Origin: Flavobacteriaceae bacterium
GTDB taxonomy: Bacteria; Bacteroidota; Bacteroidia; Flavobacteriales; Flavobacteriaceae
Direction: 5' to 3'
Assembly (NCBI GenBank): GCA_002862715.1
Contig: PKDV01000088.1
Span: 1-35,691, forward strand
DNA length: 35,691 bases
Shown here: in pieces, positions 16,362 to 26,091 of the stretch
Position numbering within the stretch: the stretch's first letter is position 1
Layout of the letters: each line of letters starts with the position of its first letter
Made by a program: the position numbers and the translations under genes
Notes under the pieces: model-generated
What the model was told of the DNA's origin: nothing
Database searches by the model: none
Seen by the model: only the letters and a program-made list of their open reading frames with translations

Positions 16362-18860
16362 TTGACAAAGATTACAACAAAAATAAAGTTAATTTTTTTT
16401 TCTTCCGTTTTCATGCTTGGTTGTTCCATTTCAAAAAATATTCCAAGTGAAAAATTTTATCTAGAAAAAAATATAGTCATGGTTAATGGGGAAAAAGCTT
16501 CCGATAGCATTTTAAAAATTTTAAACTCGAAACCAAACAAAAAATTTTTAGGAATTCCTTTAAAAACTATGCTATACAATTCTGCAAGAAATAATTCAGG
16601 TAAAAAGTTTGAATATTGGTTAAATGAAAAACCAAAAAGAAAAAAAGTTTTAACAGATATTTTTTCAAAAAAACAATTGGATAGAATTAAAAAATATAAA
16701 ATGGATTTCCAGAATTGGAAAAAGAGAAATGGTAGTGCTCCAGTGCTTTCTGATTCCATCTCTAGGCTGCAAAATAAATTAAACTTAAAATCATATTTTT
16801 CTAATCAAGGATTTTTTAACAGTAAAGTAAAAACAAATTATATTTCTAAAAATCAAAGAGGCATTGATATATATAAAATTGAAACTAACAACCCTTATAC
16901 TCTAGATTCAATATTTTTCAAAACAAATAATCTAGTTTTAGACTCTATTTACAAATTAAGTTATCATAACAAATTACTAATTAATGGTAAAAAATTCGAA
17001 ACAGTTGATTTTGAAAATGAACGCAACAGAATATATAATTTATTCAGGAATTCAGGAATTTATGATTTTCAATTAAACTCCGTTAATTTTGATGTAAAAA
17101 TTGACTCCACCTCGAAAAGCTTTGATTTACCAGTTGTTATAAATGTTAGAAATAAAGTTGAAAACATAGAGGGTGTTCAAAATGAAATTCCTTATCAAAT
17201 TTCTAAAATAAATGAAGTAAAAGTATTTATAGGAAAAGATGATTCACAAGATTTTAACTTCATAGAAGACTATGAAGATCTTTCCATTTATAGCGAAAGC
17301 AAGCTAAAATATAATAAAGATTTGCTGAGAAACAATATTTCAATATTTAAAGATGATGTTTACAGTGATTCGGCTAGAAACGAATCAATAAATAAACTTA
17401 ACAGTTTGAAAAACTTTAATTACCCAACAATTATTTACACTTACAAAAATGACAATTCAAAAAATTTGAACGCGGAAATTTTTTTGAGACCTAAAGATAA
17501 ACACTCTTTATTTTTTGGCTTAGATTTTACACAATCTGATATTATTCAAAATGGAGTAGCATTCTCCACCGGTCTAAGTTCAATTAATATTTTTAGAGGG
17601 GCTGAAATATTAGAAGTTGGTTTAAGAGGATCAATTGGAAAATCAGGGCGAATTCCGATATCTGAAGTTGCGTGGGATTTGAAAATGAGTTCACCTAAAC
17701 TTTTGTTACCAAAACTAAACTTGTTTAAAGACCAATATAATTCAGTACAAACATTATTCAGAGTTGGTTCAGCTGTTCAAGAAAATATCGGATTAGATAA
17801 ACAAAATTTTAGCGCTTCAATTGAATATAAATGGAAATTAGCTAATAAAGGGGTATTTACATATTCACTTTTTGATATTGAGTTTGTTAAGAATAAAAAC
17901 AAAAATAATTTTTTTGGTGTCTACACTAATTCTTACGAAGAACTTAACAGAATTTCATTTTTAACAAATACAAATCAATCTTATTATTTAAATAATCGAT
18001 TGATTATTCCAAGTGGCACAGCTTTATTTATTGGTGATGTATTAAATGGAGATACAAACATTAGTTCTGATGACAATTCTTTTCAAAGAATTAAGCTAAT
18101 AGAAGAAAGAAGAAAAAGACTTACTCAAAATAATTTAATAGTTAGTTCAGGCATACAATATTTTAAAAAATCTTCTCCTAGTATGATTAATAAAAATTTT
18201 TCTCAAGTTAGATTTAGTTTTTCTTGGGCTGGAAATCTGTTAAGTCTTCTTTCAAGTTCAATAAATTTAAAAAAAATTGATGGTGAATCTGTAATATTCG
18301 ATGTACCATTTAGTCAATACTTAAAGCTAGAAACTAGTTATATAAAACATTTAGAAATTAATAATCAAATTTTAGCTTTTCGAGGATTCTTTGGTGCTGC
18401 TGTTCCTTATGGAAATTCAAAAAATATTCCTTTCAATAGGTCTTTTTTTGGTGGCGGAGCCTACGACAATAGAGCTTGGGAAGTTTATAGACTAGGGCCT
18501 GGTTCAAGTAATACAGGAAACGAGTTCAATGAAGCAAATTTAAAATTAGCATTTAATTTAGAATATAGATTTGATGTTTTTGGTTCACTAAAAAGTGCTT
18601 TATTTATTGACGCTGGAAATATTTGGAATTTAAATGACAATATAAATGATTCGGCAAGAAGTTTTGATGGATTCAAAGATTTAAGTGAGTTAGCCATAGG
18701 TACTGGTTTTGGTTTTAGGTATGATTTTGGTTTATTTCTTTTTAGGCTTGATTTAGGGTTTAAAACTCATAATCCAGTTTTACCAATAGGTAAAAGATGG
18801 AATTTAAATTATAATTTAAAAAATGCTAACCCAACAATTGGAATTAATTATCCTTTTTAG
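16362..18860 (+). CDS. tamL: TamL: TamA-like outer-membrane lipoprotein, BamA/Omp85 superfamily
   Basis: TamL is the Bacteroidota form of TamA, an Omp85 barrel that works with TamB in outer-membrane assembly and unusually is lipidated. The N-terminus is a lipoprotein signal (LIFFSSVFMLGC, Cys21) with POTRA-like repeats after it (roughly 100-400, including KMDFQNWKKRNG and ISIFKDDVYSD). A long C-terminal barrel includes the loop FFGGGAYDNRAWEVYRLGPGS, the counterpart of the Omp85 RGF-type loop, and it ends in a final Phe. At 832 residues it fits. The start is TTG at 16362 because an in-frame stop (TGA, 16332-16334) lies upstream with no ATG between. It heads the block leading to fba and accD. 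Confidence 0.88.
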   Translation: MTKITTKIKLIFFSSVFMLGCSISKNIPSEKFYLEKNIVMVNGEKASDSILKILNSKPNKKFLGIPLKTMLYNSARNNSGKKFEYWLNEKPKRKKVLTDIFSKKQLDRIKKYKMDFQNWKKRNGSAPVLSDSISRLQNKLNLKSYFSNQGFFNSKVKTNYISKNQRGIDIYKIETNNPYTLDSIFFKTNNLVLDSIYKLSYHNKLLINGKKFETVDFENERNRIYNLFRNSGIYDFQLNSVNFDVKIDSTSKSFDLPVVINVRNKVENIEGVQNEIPYQISKINEVKVFIGKDDSQDFNFIEDYEDLSIYSESKLKYNKDLLRNNISIFKDDVYSDSARNESINKLNSLKNFNYPTIIYTYKNDNSKNLNAEIFLRPKDKHSLFFGLDFTQSDIIQNGVAFSTGLSSINIFRGAEILEVGLRGSIGKSGRIPISEVAWDLKMSSPKLLLPKLNLFKDQYNSVQTLFRVGSAVQENIGLDKQNFSASIEYKWKLANKGVFTYSLFDIEFVKNKNKNNFFGVYTNSYEELNRISFLTNTNQSYYLNNRLIIPSGTALFIGDVLNGDTNISSDDNSFQRIKLIEERRKRLTQNNLIVSSGIQYFKKSSPSMINKNFSQVRFSFSWAGNLLSLLSSSINLKKIDGESVIFDVPFSQYLKLETSYIKHLEINNQILAFRGFFGAAVPYGNSKNIPFNRSFFGGGAYDNRAWEVYRLGPGSSNTGNEFNEANLKLAFNLEYRFDVFGSLKSALFIDAGNIWNLNDNINDSARSFDGFKDLSELAIGTGFGFRYDFGLFLFRLDLGFKTHNPVLPIGKRWNLNYNLKNANPTIGINYPF

Positions 18861-18896
18861 GACAAATTTTCTTTTCTATTTTTACAAAAAAATTAA

Positions 18897-19967
18897 ATGT
18901 CTAAATACAAAATCGATCCTGGCGTAGCTACTGGAGATGATGTTAAAAAGATTTTTTCATTAGCAAAAGAAAAAGCCTTTGCCTTACCTGCTGTAAATGT
19001 AGTTGGAACAAATTCAATCAATGCTGTACTTGAAACTGCTGCTAAATTAAATTCTCCGGTTATAATTCAATTTTCAAACGGTGGAGCACATTTTAATGCT
19101 GGAAAAAGCTTACAAAACAAAAATCATGAAACTTCTATTGCTGGTGCAATTTCTGGAGCACAGCATGTTCATTGTGTTGCAAAAAATTATGGTGCAACAG
19201 TCATTCTGCACACGGACCACGCTGCAAAAAAATTACTTCCATGGATTGATGGTTTATTAAAAGCAAATAAGGAAAATTTAGACAGGAATGGTAAAACTCT
19301 TTTTAGTTCACATATGATTGATTTATCAGAAGAACCCTTAATTGAAAATATTGAAATATGTAAAAAATATCTCGCTAAAATGTCTAGAATGGGCATGACC
19401 TTAGAAATTGAATTGGGCGTTACTGGTGGCGAAGAGGATGGAGTTGATAATACTGATATTGATAGTTCAAAATTATACACACAACCTGAAGAAGTAGCCT
19501 ATGCCTATGAGGAACTTATAAAAATTAGTGATAAATTTATAATTGCTGCTGCCTTTGGAAATGTACATGGCGTATATAAACCAGGAAATGTTTTATTAAC
19601 CCCAAAAATTTTAAAAAATTCTCAGGAATATATTTCTAAAAAGTTTGGTGTGAAAAAAAATACAATTGATTTTGTTTTTCACGGTGGTTCCGGATCATCA
19701 ATTGATGAAATACGAGAGGCAATTGATTATGGTGTAGTAAAAATGAATATTGACACAGACTTACAGTATGCTTACATGACCGGAGTTAGAGATTATTTTA
19801 ATTTAAATAAAGATTACTTAAAATCACAAATAGGAAATCCTGAGGGAAGTGATTTACCAAATAAAAAAATTTACGATCCTCGCGTTTGGTTGAGGGAAGG
19901 AGAAAAGTCCTTTGTAACTAGGCTCGAAAAGGCTTTTTATGATTTAAATAACGTAAATACATTATAA
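18897..19967 (+). CDS. fbaA: Class II fructose-bisphosphate aldolase
   Basis: The enzyme splits fructose 1,6-bisphosphate into dihydroxyacetone phosphate and glyceraldehyde 3-phosphate in glycolysis, and runs in reverse in gluconeogenesis, using zinc. Catalytic and metal residues are in place: D107-H108 in LHTDHAAK, the Glu region at ELGVTGGEEDGVDN (172-185), His224 in GNVHG, His262 in FHGGSGSS, and the phosphate loop KMNIDTDLQ (282-290). At 356 residues it matches the class IIA (E. coli FbaA) length. It lies 36 nt after tamL and 36 nt before accD on the same strand. Confidence 0.96.
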   Translation: MSKYKIDPGVATGDDVKKIFSLAKEKAFALPAVNVVGTNSINAVLETAAKLNSPVIIQFSNGGAHFNAGKSLQNKNHETSIAGAISGAQHVHCVAKNYGATVILHTDHAAKKLLPWIDGLLKANKENLDRNGKTLFSSHMIDLSEEPLIENIEICKKYLAKMSRMGMTLEIELGVTGGEEDGVDNTDIDSSKLYTQPEEVAYAYEELIKISDKFIIAAAFGNVHGVYKPGNVLLTPKILKNSQEYISKKFGVKKNTIDFVFHGGSGSSIDEIREAIDYGVVKMNIDTDLQYAYMTGVRDYFNLNKDYLKSQIGNPEGSDLPNKKIYDPRVWLREGEKSFVTRLEKAFYDLNNVNTL

Positions 19968-19979
19968 TCTTTTTGTACT

Positions 19980-19987
19980 TATATTTG
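19980..19987 (+). promoter_or_regulatory. Candidate -7 box for accD
   Basis: TATATTTG fully matches TAnnTTTG and sits in the short fba-accD gap, 16 nt before the accD ATG. The only TTTG nearby is too close to act as a -33 partner, so this is a position-supported guess. Confidence 0.35.
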
Positions 19988-20003
19988 GATTAAACTTTGT
20001 TAT

Positions 20004-20852
20004 ATGGCCTGGTTTCGGCGAAAAGAAAAGGGTATTCAAACAAAAACCCACGAAAAAAAAGATACCCCTCAGGGCTTGTGGTACAAATCTCCCACTGGGA
20101 AAATTATTGATACTGAAGAGTTAGCTAAAAATTTTTATGTCTCACCTGAAGATGGTTATCACGTAAGAATTGGAAGTAGTGAATATTTTGAAATAATGTT
20201 TGATGGAAAATATAAAGAACTTTTCAAGGGCATTAAGTCAAAAGACCCTTTAAAATTTGTTGACACAAAAAAATATTTAGATAGAATTAAGTCTGCTCAG
20301 AAAAAAACAAATTTAGAGGAAGCTGTCCGCGTAGCTTATGGAAACTCAAGTGGAAAAAAAATTATTGTTGCCTGCATGGATTTCAGTTTTATTGGTGGCT
20401 CTATGGGCTCTGCTGTTGGTGAAAAAATATTTAGGGCAATAGATTATAGTATGAGAAATAAAATTCCTTTGGTTATTATTTCTAAGTCTGGTGGCGCGAG
20501 AATGATGGAAGCAGCGTTATCTCTAATGCAAATGGCAAAAATATCTGCAAAATTATCTCAACTTTCTGAAAAGAAAATCCCATATGTTTCTGTTTGTACT
20601 GACCCCACTACAGGTGGAATAACAGCATCATTTGCAATGCTTGGTGACATTAATATTTCTGAACCTGGCGCTCTAATTGGCTTCGCAGGGCCAAGGGTGG
20701 TTAAAGATACCACCGGGAAAAACCTTCCTGATGGGTTTCAAACATCAGAGTTTGTGAAAGATCATGGCTTTCTAGATTTTATTACTCATCGAAAAGATTT
20801 AAAATCCAATATTAATTTATATTTAGATTTGATATTAAACAGGAGTATTTGA
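20004..20852 (+). CDS. accD: Acetyl-CoA carboxylase carboxyltransferase subunit beta, zinc-ribbon cysteines lost
   Basis: AccD forms the carboxyltransferase with AccA, moving the carboxyl group from biotin to acetyl-CoA to make malonyl-CoA for fatty-acid synthesis. The catalytic core is intact: [47 protein letters not shown] and [14 protein letters not shown]. The N-terminal region aligns with E. coli AccD (LWYKSPTGK against WTKCDSCG, then VSPEDGYH against VCPKCDHH). All four zinc-binding cysteines are replaced, by Ser, Gly, Ser and Asp. I believe this loss is common in flavobacterial AccD but cannot check it here. The protein has 282 residues. Confidence 0.95.
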   Translation: MAWFRRKEKGIQTKTHEKKDTPQGLWYKSPTGKIIDTEELAKNFYVSPEDGYHVRIGSSEYFEIMFDGKYKELFKGIKSKDPLKFVDTKKYLDRIKSAQKKTNLEEAVRVAYGNSSGKKIIVACMDFSFIGGSMGSAVGEKIFRAIDYSMRNKIPLVIISKSGGARMMEAALSLMQMAKISAKLSQLSEKKIPYVSVCTDPTTGGITASFAMLGDINISEPGALIGFAGPRVVKDTTGKNLPDGFQTSEFVKDHGFLDFITHRKDLKSNINLYLDLILNRSI

Positions 20853-20880
20853 TAAAAATATTTTTTTAAAACTATTATTC

Positions 20881-20888
20881 TATATTTG
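20881..20888 (+). promoter_or_regulatory. Candidate -7 box for rpsO
   Basis: TATATTTG (then CGG) matches TAnnTTTG exactly and lies 30 nt upstream of the rpsO ATG in a 66-base gap. The -33 region is a T tract at 20861-20867 rather than TTTG at the right spacing. Confidence 0.42.
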
Positions 20889-20918
20889 CGGCAAAATTAA
20901 TAGTGTATTTAAAATTCT

Positions 20919-21188
20919 ATGACAATAAACAAACAAACTAAAGCAGATATTTTTAAAAAATTTGGCAAGTCTGCAAAAAATACTGGAAGCACTGAAGGGC
21001 AAATTGCTTTGTTTACTGAACGAATTAGCGAACTATCATCACATCTTAAACAAAACAAAAAAGATTTCAATACTGAAAGATCTTTGGTAATGTTGGTTGG
21101 AAAACGTAGAAATCTTTTAAATTATTTAAAAAATAAGGACATAGTAAGATACAGGGAAATTATAAAGAGTCTTGGGATAAGAAAATAA
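20919..21188 (+). CDS. rpsO: 30S ribosomal protein S15
   Basis: S15 binds the central domain of 16S rRNA early in 30S assembly. The 89-residue length is exact for the family. Motifs are clear: FGKSAKNTGSTEGQIALFTERI with the helix-turn before SHLKQNKKDFNTERSLVMLVGKRRNLLNYL, and the C-terminal RYREIIKSLGIRK. It is followed by pnp, as in many bacteria. Confidence 0.98.
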   Translation: MTINKQTKADIFKKFGKSAKNTGSTEGQIALFTERISELSSHLKQNKKDFNTERSLVMLVGKRRNLLNYLKNKDIVRYREIIKSLGIRK

Positions 21189-21251
21189 ATGTTTCTATAG
21201 TTTAATTGGTTTACGAATTCAACACAACAACTATAATTCTAATTAAAAAAT

Positions 21252-23420
21252 ATGAAACCTGAAATTAAAAAATCTGAAATAAAACTAGATTCCGAACGCA
21301 ACATCATTTTAGAAACTGGAAAACTTGCAAAACAATCCGATGGGTCTGTTGTTGTAAAATGCGGTGATTGTATGTTATTGGCAACTGTAGTTTCTTCAAA
21401 GCATGCTTTAGATGTTGATTTTTTACCTTTAACTGTTGATTATCGAGAGAAGTTTGCTTCTGCAGGAAGATTTCCAGGTGGTTTTTTCAAAAGAGAAGCT
21501 AGACCGAGCACTGAGGAAATTTTAACAATGAGACTAGTTGATAGAGTTCTCAGACCCCTGTTTCCAAAAGACTACCATCACGAAACGCAAATAATGATAC
21601 AACTTATGTCTCATGACGAAAATGTAATGCCAGATTCTTTGGCTGGATTAGCAGCGTCTGCAGCAATTCAACTGTCAGATATTCCATTTGAAGAACCTAT
21701 TTCTGAAGTTCGTGTAGCTCAAATCGGAGGAAAATTCTACATAAACCCCTCAAAAGAACAACTTGAGTCTTCTAATCTTGATATTATTATTGGTGCAAGT
21801 AATGATTCCGTAACGATGGTTGAAGGTGAATTTGATGAGGTCAGTGAGGAAGATATGGTTGATGCAATAAAATTTGGTCATGAAGCCATTAAAAAACAAA
21901 TTAATGCTCAATTAGAATTAGTAAAAAAATGTGGTGTTTTACAAAAAAGAGAGTATGAAAAAGAATTAGTTGATAAGAATTTACAAAAAAAGGTTCGTGA
22001 TTTCGTGTATGATAAGTGTTGCGCAATAGCAAAAAAAGGCTTAAATAAAGAACAAAGAAGTGATTCGTTTAGTGAAATTAAAGACGATTTAGTTAACCAA
22101 TTTGATGCAACAGAATTAGATGAAAAAGAAGATGAAATTTTAAAATATTTTTCGGCTGTAAAAAAAGAAGCAGTTAGAGAAGTTGTTCTTTCAGAGGGAT
22201 TGAGATTAGATGGAAGAAAATTTGATGAAATTAGACCTATTTGGTGTGAAGTTGATTATTTACCCTCAACACATGGTTCTTCCATTTTTACTAGAGGTGA
22301 AACTCAAGCGCTCGCCACAGTCACTCTTGGCACAACAAGGGAAGCTAATATTATTGATTTACCAACGAATCAAGGGGAAGAAAGCTTTTACCTTCATTAC
22401 AATTTTCCTCCTTTCAGTACTGGGGAAGCAAGGCCTCTAAGAGGAACTTCAAGACGTGAAGTTGGTCACGGTAATTTAGCACAAAGAGCACTAAAGAAAG
22501 TTATTCCCAATAATTGTCCATACACAGTTAGAATTGTTTCTGAAATTTTAGAATCCAATGGTTCATCCTCAATGGCAACTGTATGTGCTGGATCATTAGC
22601 TTTGATGGACGCTGGGATACAAATATCAGATACTGTTTCTGGTATTGCAATGGGACTTATCACAGATGGAAAAAGATTTGCTGTTCTTTCTGATATATTG
22701 GGTGATGAGGACCATTTAGGTGATATGGATTTTAAAGTTACTGGAACTTCAAAGGGAATTACCGCATGTCAAATGGATATAAAAATTAAAGGCCTGAGTT
22801 ATGAGATTTTAACCAAGGCCTTAATGCAAGCACGCAAAGGGCGCCTTCATATTCTAAAAAAAATTGAAGAAACCATTGCAAAACCAAATAACAATGTAAA
22901 AAATCATGCTCCAAAAATAATTGTCGAACGAATTCCTAATGAATTTATAGGTCCATTTATTGGAACTGGGGGAAAAGCAATTCAAGAGCTACAAAAAGAA
23001 ACTGGTACTACAATTGTTATTAATGAAGACCCATTAACAGAAGAAGGAATTGTTGAAATTTTAGGTGTGAGTCAAGAAGGTATTGATAAAGTTTTAGTAA
23101 GAATTGAAGCCTTAACATTTAAACCTAAATATGGTGAAACATATGAAGTTCAGGTAATAAAAGTTTTAGATTTTGGTGCAGTAGTTGAATATACTGAAGC
23201 CCCCGGGAATGAAGTTTTATTGCATATAAGTGAAATAGCTTGGGAAAGAACAGAAAATGTTTCCGATGTTTTAAAAATTGGTGATGTTTTTGATGTAAAA
23301 TATTTTGGTATTGATAAAAAAACTCGCAAAGAGAAAGTTTCTAGGAAGGTCCTAATTGAAAAGCCTAAGGGATATGATGACAAAAGAAGAAACTTTAGAG
23401 AGAAAAGTGAAAAAAAATAA
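21252..23420 (+). CDS. pnp: Polyribonucleotide nucleotidyltransferase (PNPase)
   Basis: PNPase degrades RNA 3' to 5' with phosphate and is a core RNA-turnover enzyme. Two RNase PH-like halves are visible: the first with [19 protein letters not shown], the second with [14 protein letters not shown] and the active-site region [20 protein letters not shown]. An all-alpha linker joins them. The C-terminus has a KH domain (about 560-615, [17 protein letters not shown]) and an S1 domain (about 627-700, [22 protein letters not shown]). At 722 residues it is typical. The spacer after rpsO is 63 bases and holds a weak inverted repeat. Confidence 0.98.
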   Translation: MKPEIKKSEIKLDSERNIILETGKLAKQSDGSVVVKCGDCMLLATVVSSKHALDVDFLPLTVDYREKFASAGRFPGGFFKREARPSTEEILTMRLVDRVLRPLFPKDYHHETQIMIQLMSHDENVMPDSLAGLAASAAIQLSDIPFEEPISEVRVAQIGGKFYINPSKEQLESSNLDIIIGASNDSVTMVEGEFDEVSEEDMVDAIKFGHEAIKKQINAQLELVKKCGVLQKREYEKELVDKNLQKKVRDFVYDKCCAIAKKGLNKEQRSDSFSEIKDDLVNQFDATELDEKEDEILKYFSAVKKEAVREVVLSEGLRLDGRKFDEIRPIWCEVDYLPSTHGSSIFTRGETQALATVTLGTTREANIIDLPTNQGEESFYLHYNFPPFSTGEARPLRGTSRREVGHGNLAQRALKKVIPNNCPYTVRIVSEILESNGSSSMATVCAGSLALMDAGIQISDTVSGIAMGLITDGKRFAVLSDILGDEDHLGDMDFKVTGTSKGITACQMDIKIKGLSYEILTKALMQARKGRLHILKKIEETIAKPNNNVKNHAPKIIVERIPNEFIGPFIGTGGKAIQELQKETGTTIVINEDPLTEEGIVEILGVSQEGIDKVLVRIEALTFKPKYGETYEVQVIKVLDFGAVVEYTEAPGNEVLLHISEIAWERTENVSDVLKIGDVFDVKYFGIDKKTRKEKVSRKVLIEKPKGYDDKRRNFREKSEKK

Positions 23421-23473
23421 TTTTTTTGAAACTTTTTTTGTTCTATTCCGTATAACTATTGTAAAGATTTAAT

Positions 23474-24337
23474 ATGAGACAATTAAAAATAACAAAACAG
23501 GTAACTAATCGTGAAACGGCGTCTTTAGATAAATACCTTCAAGAAATCGGAAAGGTAGATTTAATTACTGCAGAAATGGAAGTTGAATTGGCCCAAAGGA
23601 TAAAAGCTGGGGACCAAATCGCCTTAGAAAAATTAACTAAGGCCAACCTAAGATTTGTAGTTTCTGTAGCTAAGCAATATCAGAATCAAGGTTTGACTTT
23701 ACCTGACTTAATTAACGAAGGTAATTTGGGACTTATAAAAGCTGCAAAAAGATTTGATGAAACAAGAGGTTTTAAGTTTATTTCATATGCTGTTTGGTGG
23801 ATTAGACAATCTATTCTTCAAGCTCTCGCTGAACAGTCGAGAATTGTGCGACTTCCCTTAAATAAAATTGGCTCAATCAATAAAATAAATAAAACATATG
23901 CATTTTTAGAGCAAGCTCATGAGCGTGTACCCTCGGCTGAAGAAATAGCAAAAGAACTTGATATGACTATTTCAGATGTTAAAGAGTCTATGAAAAATTC
24001 TGGTAGACATGTTTCAATGGACGCTCCTTTAGTGGAAGGTGAGGACTCAAATCTCTATGATGTACTTAGAAGTGGAGAATCACCTAACCCCGATAAAGAT
24101 TTGATGCATGAGTCTTTAAGAACAGAAATTGAAAGATCATTAGATACTTTAACACCTCGTGAGGCAGATGTTATAAGACTTTATTTTGGTTTATCAAATC
24201 ATCATCCAATGACACTTGAAGAAATTGGAGAAACTTTTGATTTAACTAGAGAAAGAGTTAGACAGATTAAGGAAAAGGCAATTAGAAGATTAAAACATAC
24301 ATCAAGAAGCAAAATTTTAAAAACATATCTGGGTTAA
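23474..24337 (+). CDS. rpoD: Primary RNA polymerase sigma factor RpoD (sigma-70 family, short form)
   Basis: This is the housekeeping sigma factor. The 287-residue form lacks region 1.1 and the long non-conserved insert of E. coli RpoD, as in other Bacteroidota. Region 1.2 spans roughly 16-50 ([16 protein letters not shown]). Region 2 has [22 protein letters not shown] and the promoter-melting aromatics YAVWWIRQ. Region 3 is around 130-205. Region 4 has a helix-turn-helix [23 protein letters not shown]. It is the likely reader of the TAnnTTTG boxes listed here. Its stop shares one base with the rpe start (TAATG). Confidence 0.97.
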   Translation: MRQLKITKQVTNRETASLDKYLQEIGKVDLITAEMEVELAQRIKAGDQIALEKLTKANLRFVVSVAKQYQNQGLTLPDLINEGNLGLIKAAKRFDETRGFKFISYAVWWIRQSILQALAEQSRIVRLPLNKIGSINKINKTYAFLEQAHERVPSAEEIAKELDMTISDVKESMKNSGRHVSMDAPLVEGEDSNLYDVLRSGESPNPDKDLMHESLRTEIERSLDTLTPREADVIRLYFGLSNHHPMTLEEIGETFDLTRERVRQIKEKAIRRLKHTSRSKILKTYLG

Positions 24338-24987
24338 TGTCTTTAACTAAAATTGCTCCATCAATATTAGCTGCAAATTTTTCAAACTTAGAAGCCGAAA
24401 TAAATATGGTTAATAAAAGCCAGGCAAGTTGGCTTCATGTCGACGTGATGGACGGAAATTTTGTTCCGAATATTTCCTTTGGTACTCCAATTATCGAGGC
24501 AATTAATAAACATGCTAAAAAACCATTAGATATCCATTTAATGATACATGAACCCGTAAGGTATATAGAAAAGTTTGTGGAGCTGAAAGCAGAAATCATT
24601 ACTGTTCATATTGAAGCTTGTTCTAACTTACCTCAAACTATAAAAAAAATTAAATCTTTCAATACAAAAGCAGGTGTAGCAATAAATCCTGAGACTGATG
24701 TATCAAAACTGAATGATATAGTTGATCTTATTGATTTGGTTTGTATCATGAGTGTTAACCCTGGATTTAGTGGACAAAAATTTATTGAAAAAACATATGA
24801 AAGGCTAGAAAAAATAAAGTCAATTGTAGGAAATAATACACTTATAGAAATTGATGGGGGGTTAAATAACATTAATGCAAAAATACTTTCAGAAATGGGA
24901 GCGAATGTTCTTGTTTTTGGTAATTATATATTTAAGTCAAAAAATCCATTAGAAATCATTAGCGAATTAAATAAGAATATTAATTAA
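24337..24987 (+). CDS. rpe: Ribulose-phosphate 3-epimerase
   Basis: Rpe interconverts ribulose 5-phosphate and xylulose 5-phosphate in the pentose phosphate pathway. The TIM-barrel metal and catalytic residues are visible: H34 and D36 in LHVDVMDGNFVPN, H67 in DIHLMI, and the later IEIDGGLN aspartate. The block CIMSVNPGFSGQKFIE is characteristic. At 216 residues it has normal length. Its ATG overlaps the rpoD TAA by one base, so translation is probably coupled to the sigma factor gene. Confidence 0.97.
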   Translation: MSLTKIAPSILAANFSNLEAEINMVNKSQASWLHVDVMDGNFVPNISFGTPIIEAINKHAKKPLDIHLMIHEPVRYIEKFVELKAEIITVHIEACSNLPQTIKKIKSFNTKAGVAINPETDVSKLNDIVDLIDLVCIMSVNPGFSGQKFIEKTYERLEKIKSIVGNNTLIEIDGGLNNINAKILSEMGANVLVFGNYIFKSKNPLEIISELNKNIN

Positions 24988-24997
24988 AAAATACTTT

Positions 24998-26014
24998 ATG
25001 GTTTTAGTCACTGGAGGTCTTGGATACATTGGTTCACATACAGTAGTCTCGCTTCAAGAAATTGGGTTAAAGACATTGATAGTTGATAATTTATCAAATT
25101 CAACCAAAAACGTTCTTAATGGTATCGAAAAAGCCTGTGGCACTTTACCAAAGTTTTTTGAAATGGATTTGGTGAACCGTAACCAAGTAAAAAGCCTTTT
25201 CAAAAACAATAAAATTGATGCTATTATTCATTTTGCTGCATATAAATCTGTTTCTGAAAGTGTTAATTATCCAGTAAAATATTATGATAATAATATTAAT
25301 TCATTACTGAATCTTTTAAAAGAAGTTGAAAATGTAGAAAAAACTTTTCCATTTATTTTCAGTTCATCCTGTACTGTTTATGGAGACTCTGATAAGCAAC
25401 CACTTTCTGAAAATTCAGAAATAAAAAAAGCATTTTCTCCATACGGAAATACTAAACAAATTTGTGAAGAAATCATTATTGATTTTTGTAAAGTAAATTC
25501 AAATATTAAGCCCGTTTTTTTAAGATATTTTAATCCCATTGGTGCACATCACTCAAACGAGATTGGTGAATTGCCTTTAGGTAAACCACAAAATTTGGTT
25601 CCTTTTATTACTCAAACTGCTGCGGGATTACATGACGAGCTAATTGTATTTGGTAATGATTATAATACTCATGATGGTACAAATATCAGGGACTATATCC
25701 ATGTTGTAGATTTATCAAATGCTCATGTTAGTGCTTTAAATTTCGCTGAAAAGAAAATGAAAAATAAATATGAGATCTTCAATGTTGGAACCGGACACGG
25801 ATTTAGTGTTTTAGATGTCATAAAAACCTTTGAGAAAATTTCAGGTGAGAAATTAAATTTTTCTTTTGGAAAAAGAAGAAATGGGGATGTTACATGTGCA
25901 TACGCAAACTGTGATAAATCAAAAAAAGAGTTGGGCTGGAAATGTGTTCACAGCCTTGATGATGCCTTACAATCTGCATGGAACTGGGAAAAAAAAATCA
26001 GAAAAATCGATTAA
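24998..26014 (+). CDS. galE: UDP-glucose 4-epimerase
   Basis: GalE interconverts UDP-glucose and UDP-galactose with tightly bound NAD. This short-chain dehydrogenase-type enzyme has the cofactor motif TGGLGYIGSH (5-14), the active-site serines FSSSCTVYG (121-129) and the catalytic pair Tyr149 and Lys153 in SPYGNTK, the same residue numbers as E. coli GalE. RYFNPIGAH and HDGTNIRDYIHVVDL complete the signature. The length of 338 residues is exact for the family. It starts 10 nt after rpe, so it may be read from the same transcript. The product may feed surface polysaccharide synthesis. Confidence 0.94.
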   Translation: MVLVTGGLGYIGSHTVVSLQEIGLKTLIVDNLSNSTKNVLNGIEKACGTLPKFFEMDLVNRNQVKSLFKNNKIDAIIHFAAYKSVSESVNYPVKYYDNNINSLLNLLKEVENVEKTFPFIFSSSCTVYGDSDKQPLSENSEIKKAFSPYGNTKQICEEIIIDFCKVNSNIKPVFLRYFNPIGAHHSNEIGELPLGKPQNLVPFITQTAAGLHDELIVFGNDYNTHDGTNIRDYIHVVDLSNAHVSALNFAEKKMKNKYEIFNVGTGHGFSVLDVIKTFEKISGEKLNFSFGKRRNGDVTCAYANCDKSKKELGWKCVHSLDDALQSAWNWEKKIRKID

Positions 26015-26045
26015 ATATCATCAATGAAAAGATGATTCAAAAATG

Positions 26046-26073
26046 TTGATTTTATTTAATATGTCTATATTTA
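26046..26073 (+). promoter_or_regulatory. Possible promoter for the DUF1800-DUF1501 pair
   Basis: TTG at 26046-26048, a 17-nt spacer, then TATATTTA at 26066-26073, one base off TAnnTTTG. It would start transcription shortly before the TTG start codon at 26092. The support is modest, since the -7 box lacks the final G. Confidence 0.28.
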
Positions 26074-26091
26074 TAAATACAATTCCTGAAA

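Noticed and set aside
23402-23450. A-run/T-run palindrome after pnp, read as a terminator
   Set aside because: The stem would be A:T pairs only with no GC, so it would be too weak for an intrinsic terminator; such runs are common in this AT-rich DNA.
26016-26036. ATCATC...GATGAT inverted repeat after galE
   Set aside because: Six mostly weak pairs with a 9-nt loop and no T tract following; likely chance.
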